Below, piece after piece: positions 7,906 through 14,679 of a stretch of DNA of 18,678 nucleotides; position 1 is the stretch's first letter, and the number at the start of each line of letters is the position of its first letter. A program made the translations under genes and the position numbers. Where the stretch lies: positions 1 through 18,678 of the forward strand of contig CAJUSB010000067.1 of NCBI GenBank assembly GCA_910589115.1, written 5' to 3'. The notes beneath the pieces were generated by a model. That model was not told where the DNA came from. It searched no databases and worked only from the letters and a program-made list of their open reading frames with translations. This stretch comes from an uncultured Clostridia bacterium (GTDB taxonomy: Bacteria; Bacillota; Clostridia; Oscillospirales; Butyricicoccaceae).

Positions 7906-8832
7906 CTTTTGTTCCTCCGTTTTCGCGGGGCTTCGATAGGGCGGCCCCGCCGCGATTGCCGCGAGCAGGGTATCCCGTATCTCATACTCCCGATTATAAT
8001 AATTGACCTTGCCCGGCTGAATATCCGGTTTGATTTTTCCGTGAAAATCGCTGCCGCCGGTCAGCAGCAGGCCGTGCTTTTCCGCCAGCGACCAATAGAA
8101 CGCGGTCGTTTCCGCATCGTGATAGCTGCTGAAAACCTCGATACCGTCAAACGGCAGGGAAAGCGCGGTTTCCGCCAACCCTTCCTCTATGCCCAGATTT
8201 GCGCCCGGATGTGCCAATACCGCAAGCCCGCCCGCTGTATGAATCGCGGCAATCGCCTGCGCTGCGGAAATGTACGTTACCGGCACATAGGCCGGTTTCC
8301 CCGGCGCGCAAAGCAGCCAATAGAAGTTAACCAGCGGACGTTTGGATAAATCCCCGTCCAGCAAGGGGCGGATCAGCGGATGCACCCGGTTGGCCGGGTC
8401 GGACAGGGCAGATTCCGCGATTGTTTCCGCCGCGACAGCACCGTCCCGGGACTGCGCCAGAACGGCGTCCCGGTCAAAGCGGATGCCCAGCTGCTCCACA
8501 GCATCCATCTGCCGCTGAGAAGCCTGCCGCATTTTCTGCCGTACTGATTCTTCGATTTCACACAGCGCCGCACTTGTGATATCAATCCCGTAGCCCAGCA
8601 CATGCAGATGGATCCCTTCATTCAGCATACAATCCAGCTCAATGCCGGGAATGCTGCGCAGCCCCAGCTGTGCGCCGCGCCACATAAACTCGTTGACGCC
8701 GGAGGTGGTGTTGTGGTCGGTCAGTGCCGCGAGCGTCAGCTTTTCCTGCCGGCACAATTCCGCCAGCCCCCGTGGAGAAACCTCGCCGTCCAGGCTGGCC
8801 GAGGAATGCAGATGCAGATCGAGCCATGACAT
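7648..8832 (-). CDS. PHP-domain phosphoesterase fused to an HPr phosphocarrier
   Basis: This protein of 394 residues has two domains. Residues 1-309 form a PHP-family metal-dependent phosphoesterase with intact ligand motifs: HLH (His7, His9), TDHN (Asp39, His40), GIE (Glu65), HLH (His75, His77), AHPG (His208) and GSDFHG (Asp262, His264). Residues 310-394 are a complete HPr of 85 residues, with the active histidine at HPr position 15 in GLHARPA. No stop codon lies between them. However, the HPr begins at an ATG with its own GGAGG 8 bases upstream, so both a fusion and free HPr could be made. The ATG at 8832 has a G-rich site upstream and lies 18 bases after the HAD stop. It is last in the PTS operon. 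The phosphoesterase substrate is unknown. PHP proteins include nucleotide and sugar-phosphate phosphatases, so a link to sugar phosphates is inference. Confidence 0.9.
   Translation of the reverse strand: MSWLDLHLHSSASLDGEVSPRGLAELCRQEKLTLAALTDHNTTSGVNEFMWRGAQLGLRSIPGIELDCMLNEGIHLHVLGYGIDITSAALCEIEESVRQKMRQASQRQMDAVEQLGIRFDRDAVLAQSRDGAVAAETIAESALSDPANRVHPLIRPLLDGDLSKRPLVNFYWLLCAPGKPAYVPVTYISAAQAIAAIHTAGGLAVLAHPGANLGIEEGLAETALSLPFDGIEVFSSYHDAETTAFYWSLAEKHGLLLTGGSDFHGKIKPDIQPGKVNYYNREYEIRDTLLAAIAAGPPYRSPAKTEEQKMYTFEYTITDPVGLHARPAGELAKEVKKYTSKVFISKGEKRTDVSRLMAVMAMGVKTGDTVRVEVEGDDAEQVGPQVEAFFKEKF
7903..7918 (-). promoter_or_regulatory. Internal ribosome binding site and start codon for HPr
   Basis: On the minus strand GGAGG (7914-7918) is followed by 8 bases and ATG (7905-7903). 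It lies inside the reading frame of the PHP-HPr gene exactly at the domain boundary. Spacing and strength match the best start sites elsewhere in this window. Confidence 0.65.
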
Positions 8833-8850
8833 AAAACCGCCCCCTTCCAG

Positions 8851-9657
8851 TCAGAGATTGCCGGAAAAGCAATCATAAATCGCCTTTGCGACACCCAGGT
8901 TATCGTTGGTACCGGTATGATACCGTGCAGCGCGTTCCGCCGCCGGAGAAGCGTTCCCCATCGCTACGCCAAAACCTGCAGCGTACAGCAGGGAAGCGTC
9001 TACGTCGTGATCTCCGATCGCCAATACCTGTTCTGTAGAAATCCCCATTTTCCGGCATAGAATTTCCATCGCTTCAGCCTTGCCCGCACCCTCCGGGATG
9101 ATTTCCAGATAGGTATCCTTGGAACGCAGCAGCTGAATGGACAAATCCCGCTTTTCCAGTGCGGGAAACAGGCTGTCCAGCTGTTCCGGCTCCCCCATGC
9201 ACAGCAGCTTGTGGGCGCCCCAGCGCTCCCACGAGCCGACCAGGTTTTCCAGCACGGCGCAAGTGGGAATAAGCCCTGTAATACCGGTTTCCTGCATACT
9301 CCACATATCCTCCCGCTCGACATACCAGTGGGTGTCGCGGTAAACACTGATATGAATGCGGCGCACGGCGCACTCCTGCACCAGAAGCGCCGCCGTCCGC
9401 GCCGGAATACGGCAGTCGCACAAGCGTTCTCCGTTCCACTCCACCAGCCCGCCGCCGAAGCAGGCAAGCGGCCCGTCGGAACCCAGTTCCTTCTGGATGG
9501 GCAGGGTCGCGCCGGGGGGACGGGCTGTCATTAAACAGACGACCGCGCCGCGATTGACTGCCCAGCAAACTGCCGCCCGGTTCTCGGGCGGCAGCTGATG
9601 ATGAGAGTCCAGAAGCGTGCCGTCGATATCAATGCACATCAATCGGATATCCTGCAT
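8851..9657 (-). CDS. Cof-type HAD-IIB phosphatase
   Basis: This is a 268-residue haloacid-dehalogenase-superfamily phosphatase of the Cof subfamily, predicted to dephosphorylate sugar phosphates or similar small molecules in the cytoplasm. Motif I is CIDIDGTLLDS (Asp10 nucleophile, Asp12), motif II is Thr44 in LMTARPPG, motif III is Lys193, and motif IV is GDHDVD (Asp216, Asp220). The family usually has Asn before the last Asp of motif IV, and here it is Val, a mild departure. Length is normal. The ATG at 9657 is chosen for GGAGG 8 bases upstream, and an open frame further upstream is not supported. A strong hairpin lies just before its ribosome binding site. It is the sixth gene of the PTS operon. 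A role in relieving sugar-phosphate accumulation would fit but is inference. Confidence 0.9.
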   Translation of the reverse strand: MQDIRLMCIDIDGTLLDSHHQLPPENRAAVCWAVNRGAVVCLMTARPPGATLPIQKELGSDGPLACFGGGLVEWNGERLCDCRIPARTAALLVQECAVRRIHISVYRDTHWYVEREDMWSMQETGITGLIPTCAVLENLVGSWERWGAHKLLCMGEPEQLDSLFPALEKRDLSIQLLRSKDTYLEIIPEGAGKAEAMEILCRKMGISTEQVLAIGDHDVDASLLYAAGFGVAMGNASPAAERAARYHTGTNDNLGVAKAIYDCFSGNL

Positions 9658-9676
9658 TCTTCCTGCCTCCTTCCCC

Positions 9677-9739
9677 GCATCCGCAGGCATAGAACAGAGG
9701 TGGTAAGGCAAGTTTTCCGCTGTTCCAGCCTGCGGATGC
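9677..9739. other. Long two-tier hairpin between the small membrane protein and HAD genes
   Basis: GCATCCGCAGGC (9677-9688) pairs perfectly with GCCTGCGGATGC (9728-9739). Inside it GAACAG (9692-9697) pairs with CTGTTC (9720-9725). On the mRNA the structure ends about 6 bases before the HAD Shine-Dalgarno site. With no T-run it is unlikely to be a terminator. It may set mRNA stability or lower translation of the downstream HAD and PHP-HPr genes relative to the PTS genes. Confidence 0.6.
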
Positions 9740-9745
9740 AGGTTT

Positions 9746-10042
9746 TCAGTTTGATTCCGCGGCTTGCAGAAGCCGTTCTACGTTGCGGTGGCCGTTGCGT
9801 ATCCCCAGCCCAATGAGCGCCGCACAGAGGATACCGGTCAGCGTCAGCAGTGCGCCTGCGATTCCGAACGCAAACCGTGCGCTGCCGCCAGTCAACCCCC
9901 ACCAGGCCAGCGCCGCCCCGCAGGAGGAGGCCAGCATGGCATTCCTCTGCCAGCCTCCCAGCTGCGCAAGCGCCGCCTTCTGCTGCTGCGCTTCATCCAG
10001 CAGCTGCTTTGGAGTGAAGTTTCTTCTTTTTCCCTTTTCCAT
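9746..10042 (-). CDS. Small two-pass membrane protein in the PTS operon
   Basis: This is a 98-residue protein of no family I recognise. A basic, Gln/Ala-rich N-terminal helix (residues 1-32) precedes two hydrophobic segments (about 35-51 and 56-80) and a short charged tail, so it is probably an integral membrane protein with both ends in the cytoplasm. The ATG at 10042 lies 14 bases after the IID stop, with a modest AAGG site. A longer open frame overlaps the IID gene and looks like an out-of-frame shadow. Position suggests an accessory of the PTS complex. From memory, the S. mutans lev operon also has a small gene (levX) after levG, but I cannot claim homology. Confidence 0.75.
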   Translation of the reverse strand: MEKGKRRNFTPKQLLDEAQQQKAALAQLGGWQRNAMLASSCGAALAWWGLTGGSARFAFGIAGALLTLTGILCAALIGLGIRNGHRNVERLLQAAESN

Positions 10043-10056
10043 GGGTTCGCGCCTTT

Positions 10057-10878
10057 TTAGTACGCCAGCTGCGGGTCGAAGAAGCCGAGCAGTACGCCGA
10101 TCAGGGCGACGCCAACCAGAACCAGCATCACGGTGGTTGGCGCGAGCTTCTTTTTGCTCATCAGCCAGTAGCAGAACAAGACGACCACCATCGGCAGCAG
10201 CTTGGGGAAGATGGCATCCAAAACGCCTGCCTGCAATTCTATACCGCCGGGGATGACCATCGGCGTTGTGATGGAAATCCAACTTGCCGCAACCGCGCCA
10301 ATGACGATGGTGCCGAGCATGATAACCGATTCGCGGATGGCATTCGCCTTTTCGCCGACGATCATTTCCACGGCCTTGCCGCCGAGACGATAGCCGGTGT
10401 AATACAGGAACCGCATTCCAAGGGTCAGGACGACGTTATAAACGATCATGTAGAAAATCGCGCCGAGCGGCGAACCGCCGGAGGACAGGCCGAGCGCAAT
10501 ACCCAGCAGAATCGGGATGAGCGTACCGACAACCAGGCTGTCACCGATACCGGCGACCGGACCCATAAGGCCCGCGCGGATGCCGTTGATCATTTCGCCG
10601 TCGATTTCCTCGCCATTTGCCTTGGCTTCCTCCAGGCCGGCGGTCATGCCGACGACTACCGTGCCAAGCTGCGGCTCGGTATTAAAGAACGCGGAATAAG
10701 TTTGCAGCGCTTCCTTCTGCTCCTCCTTGGTATCGTACAGCTCCTCTACCAGCGGCAGCATCGCGCACAGGTAGCCGAAGGTCTGCATATGCTCCTGCGA
10801 AAAGCAGGTCAGATGGCCGTAATACCAGTTCCGGAAGGACTTGGCAAGGGCCTTCTTGGAAAGTTTCTTCTCTGCCAT
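10057..10878 (-). CDS. levG: PTS system mannose/fructose/sorbose-family IID component
   Basis: This is a 273-residue IID membrane subunit of a mannose-family phosphotransferase system. Family hallmarks include the N-terminal FRNWYYGHLTCFSQEHMQ region, the charged stretch before AGLMGPVAGIGDSLV, and several C-terminal hydrophobic segments (about 180-270) ending close to the C terminus. With IIC it forms the translocation channel. Its Shine-Dalgarno site GGAGGAG lies inside the last codons of IIC, whose stop is 2 bases upstream, so the two are translationally coupled and made in near-equal amounts. The gene symbol follows gene order in levDEFG operons. Substrate (fructose, mannose or both) is inferred from the fructanase nearby, not from residues. 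Confidence 0.93.
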   Translation of the reverse strand: MAEKKLSKKALAKSFRNWYYGHLTCFSQEHMQTFGYLCAMLPLVEELYDTKEEQKEALQTYSAFFNTEPQLGTVVVGMTAGLEEAKANGEEIDGEMINGIRAGLMGPVAGIGDSLVVGTLIPILLGIALGLSSGGSPLGAIFYMIVYNVVLTLGMRFLYYTGYRLGGKAVEMIVGEKANAIRESVIMLGTIVIGAVAASWISITTPMVIPGGIELQAGVLDAIFPKLLPMVVVLFCYWLMSKKKLAPTTVMLVLVGVALIGVLLGFFDPQLAY

Positions 10879-10880
10879 GG

Positions 10881-11732
10881 TTAAATCTCCTCCTCGTCAT
10901 CATCGAAAGCGCCGACACCCGCCGCAACCGCGACCGGCTTCTGCATGGACAGCAGCTTGATGCGGTAGCTGAATACCGCGAAGAAACCGCCGACGACCGA
11001 TGCCGCAATCAGGTTCAGGCCCATACACGCGGCCAGCGTGAAGCCGAAAACAAAGGTCAGCAGGTCCACCGGCTTGGTTGCAACCTGCTTGAGCAGGATG
11101 GCAATACCGACTGCCGGGAGCAGCGAACCGACGGTAAAGAGGGTTTTCATGGCAATGCCGTCCATCGGCAGGTAAGCCTTCATCAGGTCAACCATGTTGA
11201 CGCCGACCTTGCAGATGATAAAGGTGGGGATGAAGGAACAGAGCAGGTGGGAAATCCACGGGAATACCATGTCGACCAGATAGAGCTTTTTGAAATCGCC
11301 CTTTTCGAGCCACTTCCAGCCCATATGCTGCCAGACGAGGTTGACGGTCGCGGTGCCGTAGAACAGGACCGTTCCGAGCGTGCCAACGGCGGAGCCGAGG
11401 GCAACCGCCATCGCCTGGCCTTCCGCCGAAGCCGGGGAAAGTCCCATCGAATTAACCGCCACGATAGAGAGCGGAATGCCGATGTAAGAAATCGCGCGCA
11501 CGTCCGCTGAAACCGTGCCGCCGGGGGTGACCAGCGCGATATAGACGACCTGAATCGCCGCGCCGAGGTAGATGCCAGTCTGAATATCGCCCATAATCGC
11601 ACCAACGATCAGACCGGCAACCAGCGGACGGCCAAGGGTGTAGTTGCCAAAGACCGTGCCGCCAAGGCCGGGCATTGACGCCAAACAAGCGAGCAGTCCA
11701 AATAATGCAGCCTGCCATACCTGAATTTCCAT
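10881..11732 (-). CDS. levF: PTS system mannose/fructose/sorbose-family IIC component
   Basis: This is a 283-residue, highly hydrophobic IIC permease. The MEIQVWQAALFGLLACLA start, TPGGTVSADVRAISYIGIPL and the alternating hydrophobic segments match the mannose-family IIC fold. It carries sugar through the membrane with IID. The C terminus is acidic (DDDEEE). I chose the ATG at 11732, where IIC proteins normally begin. A GTG four codons upstream is possible, and the longer open frame starting at 11924 runs through hairpins and is rejected. A 246-base spacer separates it from IIB, much more than the 2 bases to IID, so its translation is not coupled to IIB. Confidence 0.93.
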   Translation of the reverse strand: MEIQVWQAALFGLLACLASMPGLGGTVFGNYTLGRPLVAGLIVGAIMGDIQTGIYLGAAIQVVYIALVTPGGTVSADVRAISYIGIPLSIVAVNSMGLSPASAEGQAMAVALGSAVGTLGTVLFYGTATVNLVWQHMGWKWLEKGDFKKLYLVDMVFPWISHLLCSFIPTFIICKVGVNMVDLMKAYLPMDGIAMKTLFTVGSLLPAVGIAILLKQVATKPVDLLTFVFGFTLAACMGLNLIAASVVGGFFAVFSYRIKLLSMQKPVAVAAGVGAFDDDEEEI

Positions 11733-11978
11733 AAATGTTTTCACCAAACCTTTCTTTTTCTGCGATGGGTTCCGGCCGTTCCCTCCATCCAAAGCTGGCA
11801 GCCAGCCGCTTTCGCGGCTTTTCACTTTTGATCCGGACACCGCATGCCGCAGAGGGAGGAAATCCCCCCCTCTTTTGCGGCAACACGGCGTTGGGGTAAA
11901 ATGAGGGTAACTTGGCGGAGACATCGCCTGAGATAAAGTCTCTATTGAATCAGGCAGTTTCCCGCCGGACTCACGAAT
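11733..11978. other. Structured spacer between IIB and IIC genes
   Basis: This 246-base gap has no gene but three hairpins. H1 (11914-11966) has outer arms GGCGG/CCGCC and inner arms GCCTGA/TCAGGC. H2 (11846-11881) has GCCGCA/TGCGGC with an inner GAGGG/CCCTC stem. H3 (11804-11819) is a 6-bp stem, AGCCGC/GCGGCT, closed on the minus strand by a GAAA tetraloop. None is followed by a T-run on the minus strand. An open frame crosses part of the gap but lacks a start site. It may be a decayed insert or an mRNA processing site. Confidence 0.5.
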
Positions 11979-12473
11979 TTAATAGCCGAACTGGCCGCGG
12001 AATTTCTTCCAGTTGCCAATCGCCGCCTCCTTGATGAGGGCGAACTCAACCTCGTAGCCTTTCTGCATGATCGCCTCGAGCGCGTCGGCCTCCTCCTGCG
12101 TGATTGACTGGTTATTGCCGAGCTTGGTCGCGTTCGGACGGTCGTTGCACGGCCCGATGATGACCGTCTTAACCCCGCCGGGGTCAAAGCCGTCGTCCAC
12201 CAGGATCTGCTTCATGGTGATCGGGTCTTTGGTGATCAGGAAGTACCGGTCCTTGCTGGCCAGCACCTTGCCGCACTTCGCGCGCCACTCGTCCAGCGTC
12301 CAGACGAAGGTCTTTTTATCGCTGGCGTTCTTGTACGCCGCCTTCAAAACGGATGTGGTGGCGGCCTTGTCGTTGACGGCGATCAGCCCGTCGCAGGGAT
12401 ATTCCAGCGCCCAGCGGGTGCAGGTCTGGCCGTGGATCATGCGGTCGTCTACGCGGATAAATGAGATTGCCAT
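11979..12473 (-). CDS. levE: PTS system mannose/fructose/sorbose-family IIB component
   Basis: This is a 164-residue cytoplasmic IIB subunit that takes phosphate from IIA and passes it to the incoming sugar. The active histidine is His14 in VDDRMIHGQ, the family signature, and length is normal. GGAGG lies 9 bases before the ATG. The gene is free-standing rather than fused to IIA, as in levD/levE systems and unlike the IIAB fusion of E. coli ManX. It is separated from IIA by a small inserted element. Confidence 0.94.
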   Translation of the reverse strand: MAISFIRVDDRMIHGQTCTRWALEYPCDGLIAVNDKAATTSVLKAAYKNASDKKTFVWTLDEWRAKCGKVLASKDRYFLITKDPITMKQILVDDGFDPGGVKTVIIGPCNDRPNATKLGNNQSITQEEADALEAIMQKGYEVEFALIKEAAIGNWKKFRGQFGY

Positions 12474-12510
12474 GGTTACTTTCCTCCTGTTTATTTGTGA
12501 TGGTGGTTAA

Positions 12511-12672
12511 GAGCCTATCCCGAAATGATCCGCACACAGCTTGCTTGTATCTTTTCCGTCACGCTGCGCCGCTTCCCCTTGAAATCCACAAAGGATTCCT
12601 GCGGGAAATCGGCTTCGCCTGACGAATAACCTGACGGCGCAATCTGCGCACGTCTCATTATGGGATAGGCTC
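12511..12672. mobile_element. MITE-like element with GAGCC terminal inverted repeats
   Basis: This 162-base element begins GAGCCTATCCC and ends GGGATAGGCTC. The terminal inverted repeats extend about 18 bases with two mismatches. It is flanked by a perfect direct repeat TAA (12508-12510 and 12673-12675), the expected target duplication. GAGCC ends and a 3-base TNA duplication match, as I recall, the IS5 family IS1031 group, so it may be a non-autonomous derivative. There is no transposase. The inside carries a 47-codon minus-strand open frame from about 12658, probably not a real gene. Confidence 0.8.
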
Positions 12673-13097
12673 TAAATGTCATCCTCGGTATCGCCGCCGA
12701 GGTCAAATACTTTGATCTGGTCGCGGGCGTCCGCCATAATTTCCTCCGCCGTCTGCGCAAGCGGCGTGTCCGCGTCGGCAAACGCCGCGCCGAGCACCAG
12801 CGGCAGGCTCATGCCGCCCATTGCAACCGTGTGCGGCAGCAGCCCCTTTTCCTCCAGAACCGAAACCGCGTTTGTCAGCGGCGAGCCGCCGATGATGTCC
12901 GCGAACAGCAGGATTTCATCCTCCGCCGTGATACCCTTTACCAGTTCCGTGAAGTTCTCGCGGAAGGTGTCCACGTCCATACCGTCCAGCAGGCTGGTGG
13001 AAAGGATATCCTCCCGGTCGGCCCCCGCCATCATCCCCAGCGCGTTATGTAAACCGGGGGCGAAGGTTCCGTGGCTGACCAAAATGCAGTACCTCAT
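12672..13097 (-). CDS. levD: PTS system mannose/fructose/sorbose-family IIA component
   Basis: This is a 141-residue cytoplasmic IIA subunit, phosphorylated by HPr. The active histidine is His9 in LVSHGTFAPG, and LFADIIGGSPLTNA is typical of the family. The ATG at 13097 follows AAAGGGG by 10 bases. A longer frame upstream lacks family similarity. It is the first gene of the PTS operon. The stop codon TAG is formed partly by the end of the inserted element. Removing the element and one target repeat restores TAA at the same codon and puts IIB 33 bases downstream, so the protein is unaffected. Confidence 0.95.
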   Translation of the reverse strand: MRYCILVSHGTFAPGLHNALGMMAGADREDILSTSLLDGMDVDTFRENFTELVKGITAEDEILLFADIIGGSPLTNAVSVLEEKGLLPHTVAMGGMSLPLVLGAAFADADTPLAQTAEEIMADARDQIKVFDLGGDTEDDI

Positions 13098-13131
13098 GTT
13101 TTGTTTACCCCTTTCGTGATTTGTTGGTATT

Positions 13132-13160
13132 ATTTTAACAAAATTCAACCCGGTTGGAAG
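13132..13160 (-). promoter_or_regulatory. Candidate promoter of the PTS operon
   Basis: On the minus strand an extended -10 (TGT then TAAAAT, hexamer at 13132-13137) has a poor -35 (CTTCCA, 13155-13160) 17 bases upstream. It lies about 35 bases before the IIA start and after the upstream terminator. A weak -35 suits activation by a response regulator. This was read by eye. Confidence 0.4.
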
Positions 13161-13169
13161 CTGTATTTT

Positions 13170-13188
13170 GTCACCAATGTCAGGTGAC
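13170..13188. promoter_or_regulatory. Inverted repeat upstream of the PTS promoter, possible activator site
   Basis: GTCACC, 7 bases, GGTGAC form a perfect inverted repeat centred about 54 bases upstream of the likely transcription start, a usual place for an activator to bind. The neighbouring response regulator is the natural candidate, but no second copy was found to support this. Confidence 0.35.
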
Positions 13189-13240
13189 GCATCTCGGCTT
13201 CTCTTTGACAATTGTTAATTGAATTGTGTAAAACCGATAA

Positions 13241-13287
13241 AAAAACACCCGCCGTCTTGTGCAGCTTACAAGACGGCGGGTGTTTTC
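13241..13287. terminator. Strong bidirectional terminator between the sensor and PTS operons
   Basis: ACACCCGCCGTCTTGT (13245-13260) and its exact complement (13268-13283) form a 16-bp perfect stem with a 7-base loop. The stem is flanked by A-run and T-run on opposite sides, so either strand ends in U-rich sequence. On the minus strand seven Ts follow. It ends the sensor operon about 85 bases past the solute-binding protein gene and forces the PTS operon to use its own promoter. Confidence 0.92.
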
Positions 13288-13369
13288 CGTTCAAAATCCC
13301 ACAGGCAGGGGACTTTCGGTCAAGCCCTTTTTGTCGTTTTGTCATCAGACGGCGGGAACGCCGGAATGA

Positions 13370-14674
13370 TTACCTGTTCAAGAATTCTTCCAGCTCGCGG
13401 TGGGCGCGGGCCAGCTGTAAATCCAGGTTCTGCTCATCGGCAATCGCCGCTTCTACCAGGGAATCCGCCAGCAGATTCGCCTGCCTGTCATTCCGGAAGC
13501 GCGGCGCGGCAATCGCCTGTTCCATCGTGCCGGGCAACGCTTCGAGCGCAAGGCGGCTTTCCCCCGGCGTGTCCTGCCTGAGTACCAAGCGGGTCTGCTT
13601 GGACTGCGTTACCCGCCGAAGCGCCGAAGCGCCGTGAGAGTCCGTGAACAGCATGGACTGCGTTTCCTCCGAGCAGGTCAGCTCCTTGAGGAACTCCCAC
13701 GCAAGTCCGGTTTTTCCGGTACGGCTGCTGATGCCTGCCATCACCGTGCTCAGCTCCGAACTGTTGGAGCCGGACGGCCCGGACGGCATCGGGATGCAGT
13801 CCCACTCAAAGCTCGAATAGCGTTTGATTCGCCAGGGGTAAGGCTGGTAGGTACGATAATCTGAAAACAGGAACGGCCGAAAAGCGACGCGGCCCTGATC
13901 AAAGTCGCGTGCGCTGATTTCGCAGCCCTGATATAAGGCCGAAAGGCACTGCGCGAAGGCAGCGGCCTCCGCCGCCTGCGGATACGCCAGCAGGGAATGT
14001 GCACCGTCCTCAGAGAATACGGCGATACCGTTCGACGCGAGCGCGTCCCGCCAAGTATAGCCGTAGCTGCCGAACCGGTCCGGCTTCCCGTCGCCGTCCA
14101 GGTCGCGAGTCACTGCGGCGCAAATGTCATAGAACTGCTCCCAGCTCCAATCACTCTCCGGAACGGCAATCCCTTCTTCACGGAGCAGGGATTTGTTGAC
14201 AAACATCAGCGTCGGGACGCATTCGTAAGGAAGCGCATACTGTATGTCCTTCGTCCGCCCGCCTTCCAGCGCCGCAAAGTAAAAGTCCTTCTGAGAAACT
14301 TCGCCGTCCCGCTCGATCCATTGATCCAGCGGTTCCAGTGCGCCCAGACCGTACAGCATACCGAAATCCTCGGGCAGGATCATAAAAATATCCGGCTCCC
14401 TGCCGACCAGGAACCGCCCGATCAGCCATTCCGAATAATCGCGTTTCAAAATGCCGCTGGTGTATTCGACCTGCACGCCAGGATGCTCCGCTTCAAACCG
14501 TTCGATCGCCGCATCGATCACCGCGCAGCTGTTTCCGATCGGCGCATCCCAGTAGCTGCCGGAGAACACGCCGACGCGCAGCACCCGAATACGGCCCTCA
14601 CAGCCATACACAATGCCGGTACAGGCAAGCGTCAGAAGAAGTCCTGCCAGCAGACGCTTTCCATAGCTTTTCAT
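13370..14674 (-). CDS. Extracellular solute-binding protein (family 1), probable sensor lipoprotein
   Basis: This is a 434-residue sugar-binding protein of the bacterial extracellular family 1 type. It has an N-terminal signal sequence (residues about 1-25) with a possible lipobox ending at the Cys of IVYGC, then AIERFEAEHPGVQVEY and the DLDGDGKPDRFGSYGY loop typical of ABC sugar-binding proteins. The ATG at 14674 is 5 bases after the response regulator stop. GTG codons slightly upstream overlap that stop and are alternatives. No ABC permease or ATPase lies nearby. Being last in an operon with a two-component system suggests it feeds the kinase rather than a transporter, comparable, from memory, to the binding proteins of S. 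mutans LevQRST. Its ligand is probably a fructose-containing sugar, by context only. Confidence 0.88.
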   Translation of the reverse strand: MKSYGKRLLAGLLLTLACTGIVYGCEGRIRVLRVGVFSGSYWDAPIGNSCAVIDAAIERFEAEHPGVQVEYTSGILKRDYSEWLIGRFLVGREPDIFMILPEDFGMLYGLGALEPLDQWIERDGEVSQKDFYFAALEGGRTKDIQYALPYECVPTLMFVNKSLLREEGIAVPESDWSWEQFYDICAAVTRDLDGDGKPDRFGSYGYTWRDALASNGIAVFSEDGAHSLLAYPQAAEAAAFAQCLSALYQGCEISARDFDQGRVAFRPFLFSDYRTYQPYPWRIKRYSSFEWDCIPMPSGPSGSNSSELSTVMAGISSRTGKTGLAWEFLKELTCSEETQSMLFTDSHGASALRRVTQSKQTRLVLRQDTPGESRLALEALPGTMEQAIAAPRFRNDRQANLLADSLVEAAIADEQNLDLQLARAHRELEEFLNR

Positions 14675-14679
14675 CCGCG

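Noticed and set aside
12515..12658. 47-codon open frame inside the MITE-like element
   Set aside because: It spans almost exactly the element, lacks a ribosome binding site, and its end lies in the terminal repeat. More likely a repeat-derived frame than a gene.
13205..13233. TTGACA on the plus strand as a promoter
   Set aside because: The -10 at the right spacing (GTAAAA) is poor, and it would read straight into the strong terminator at 13241 with no plus-strand gene beyond.
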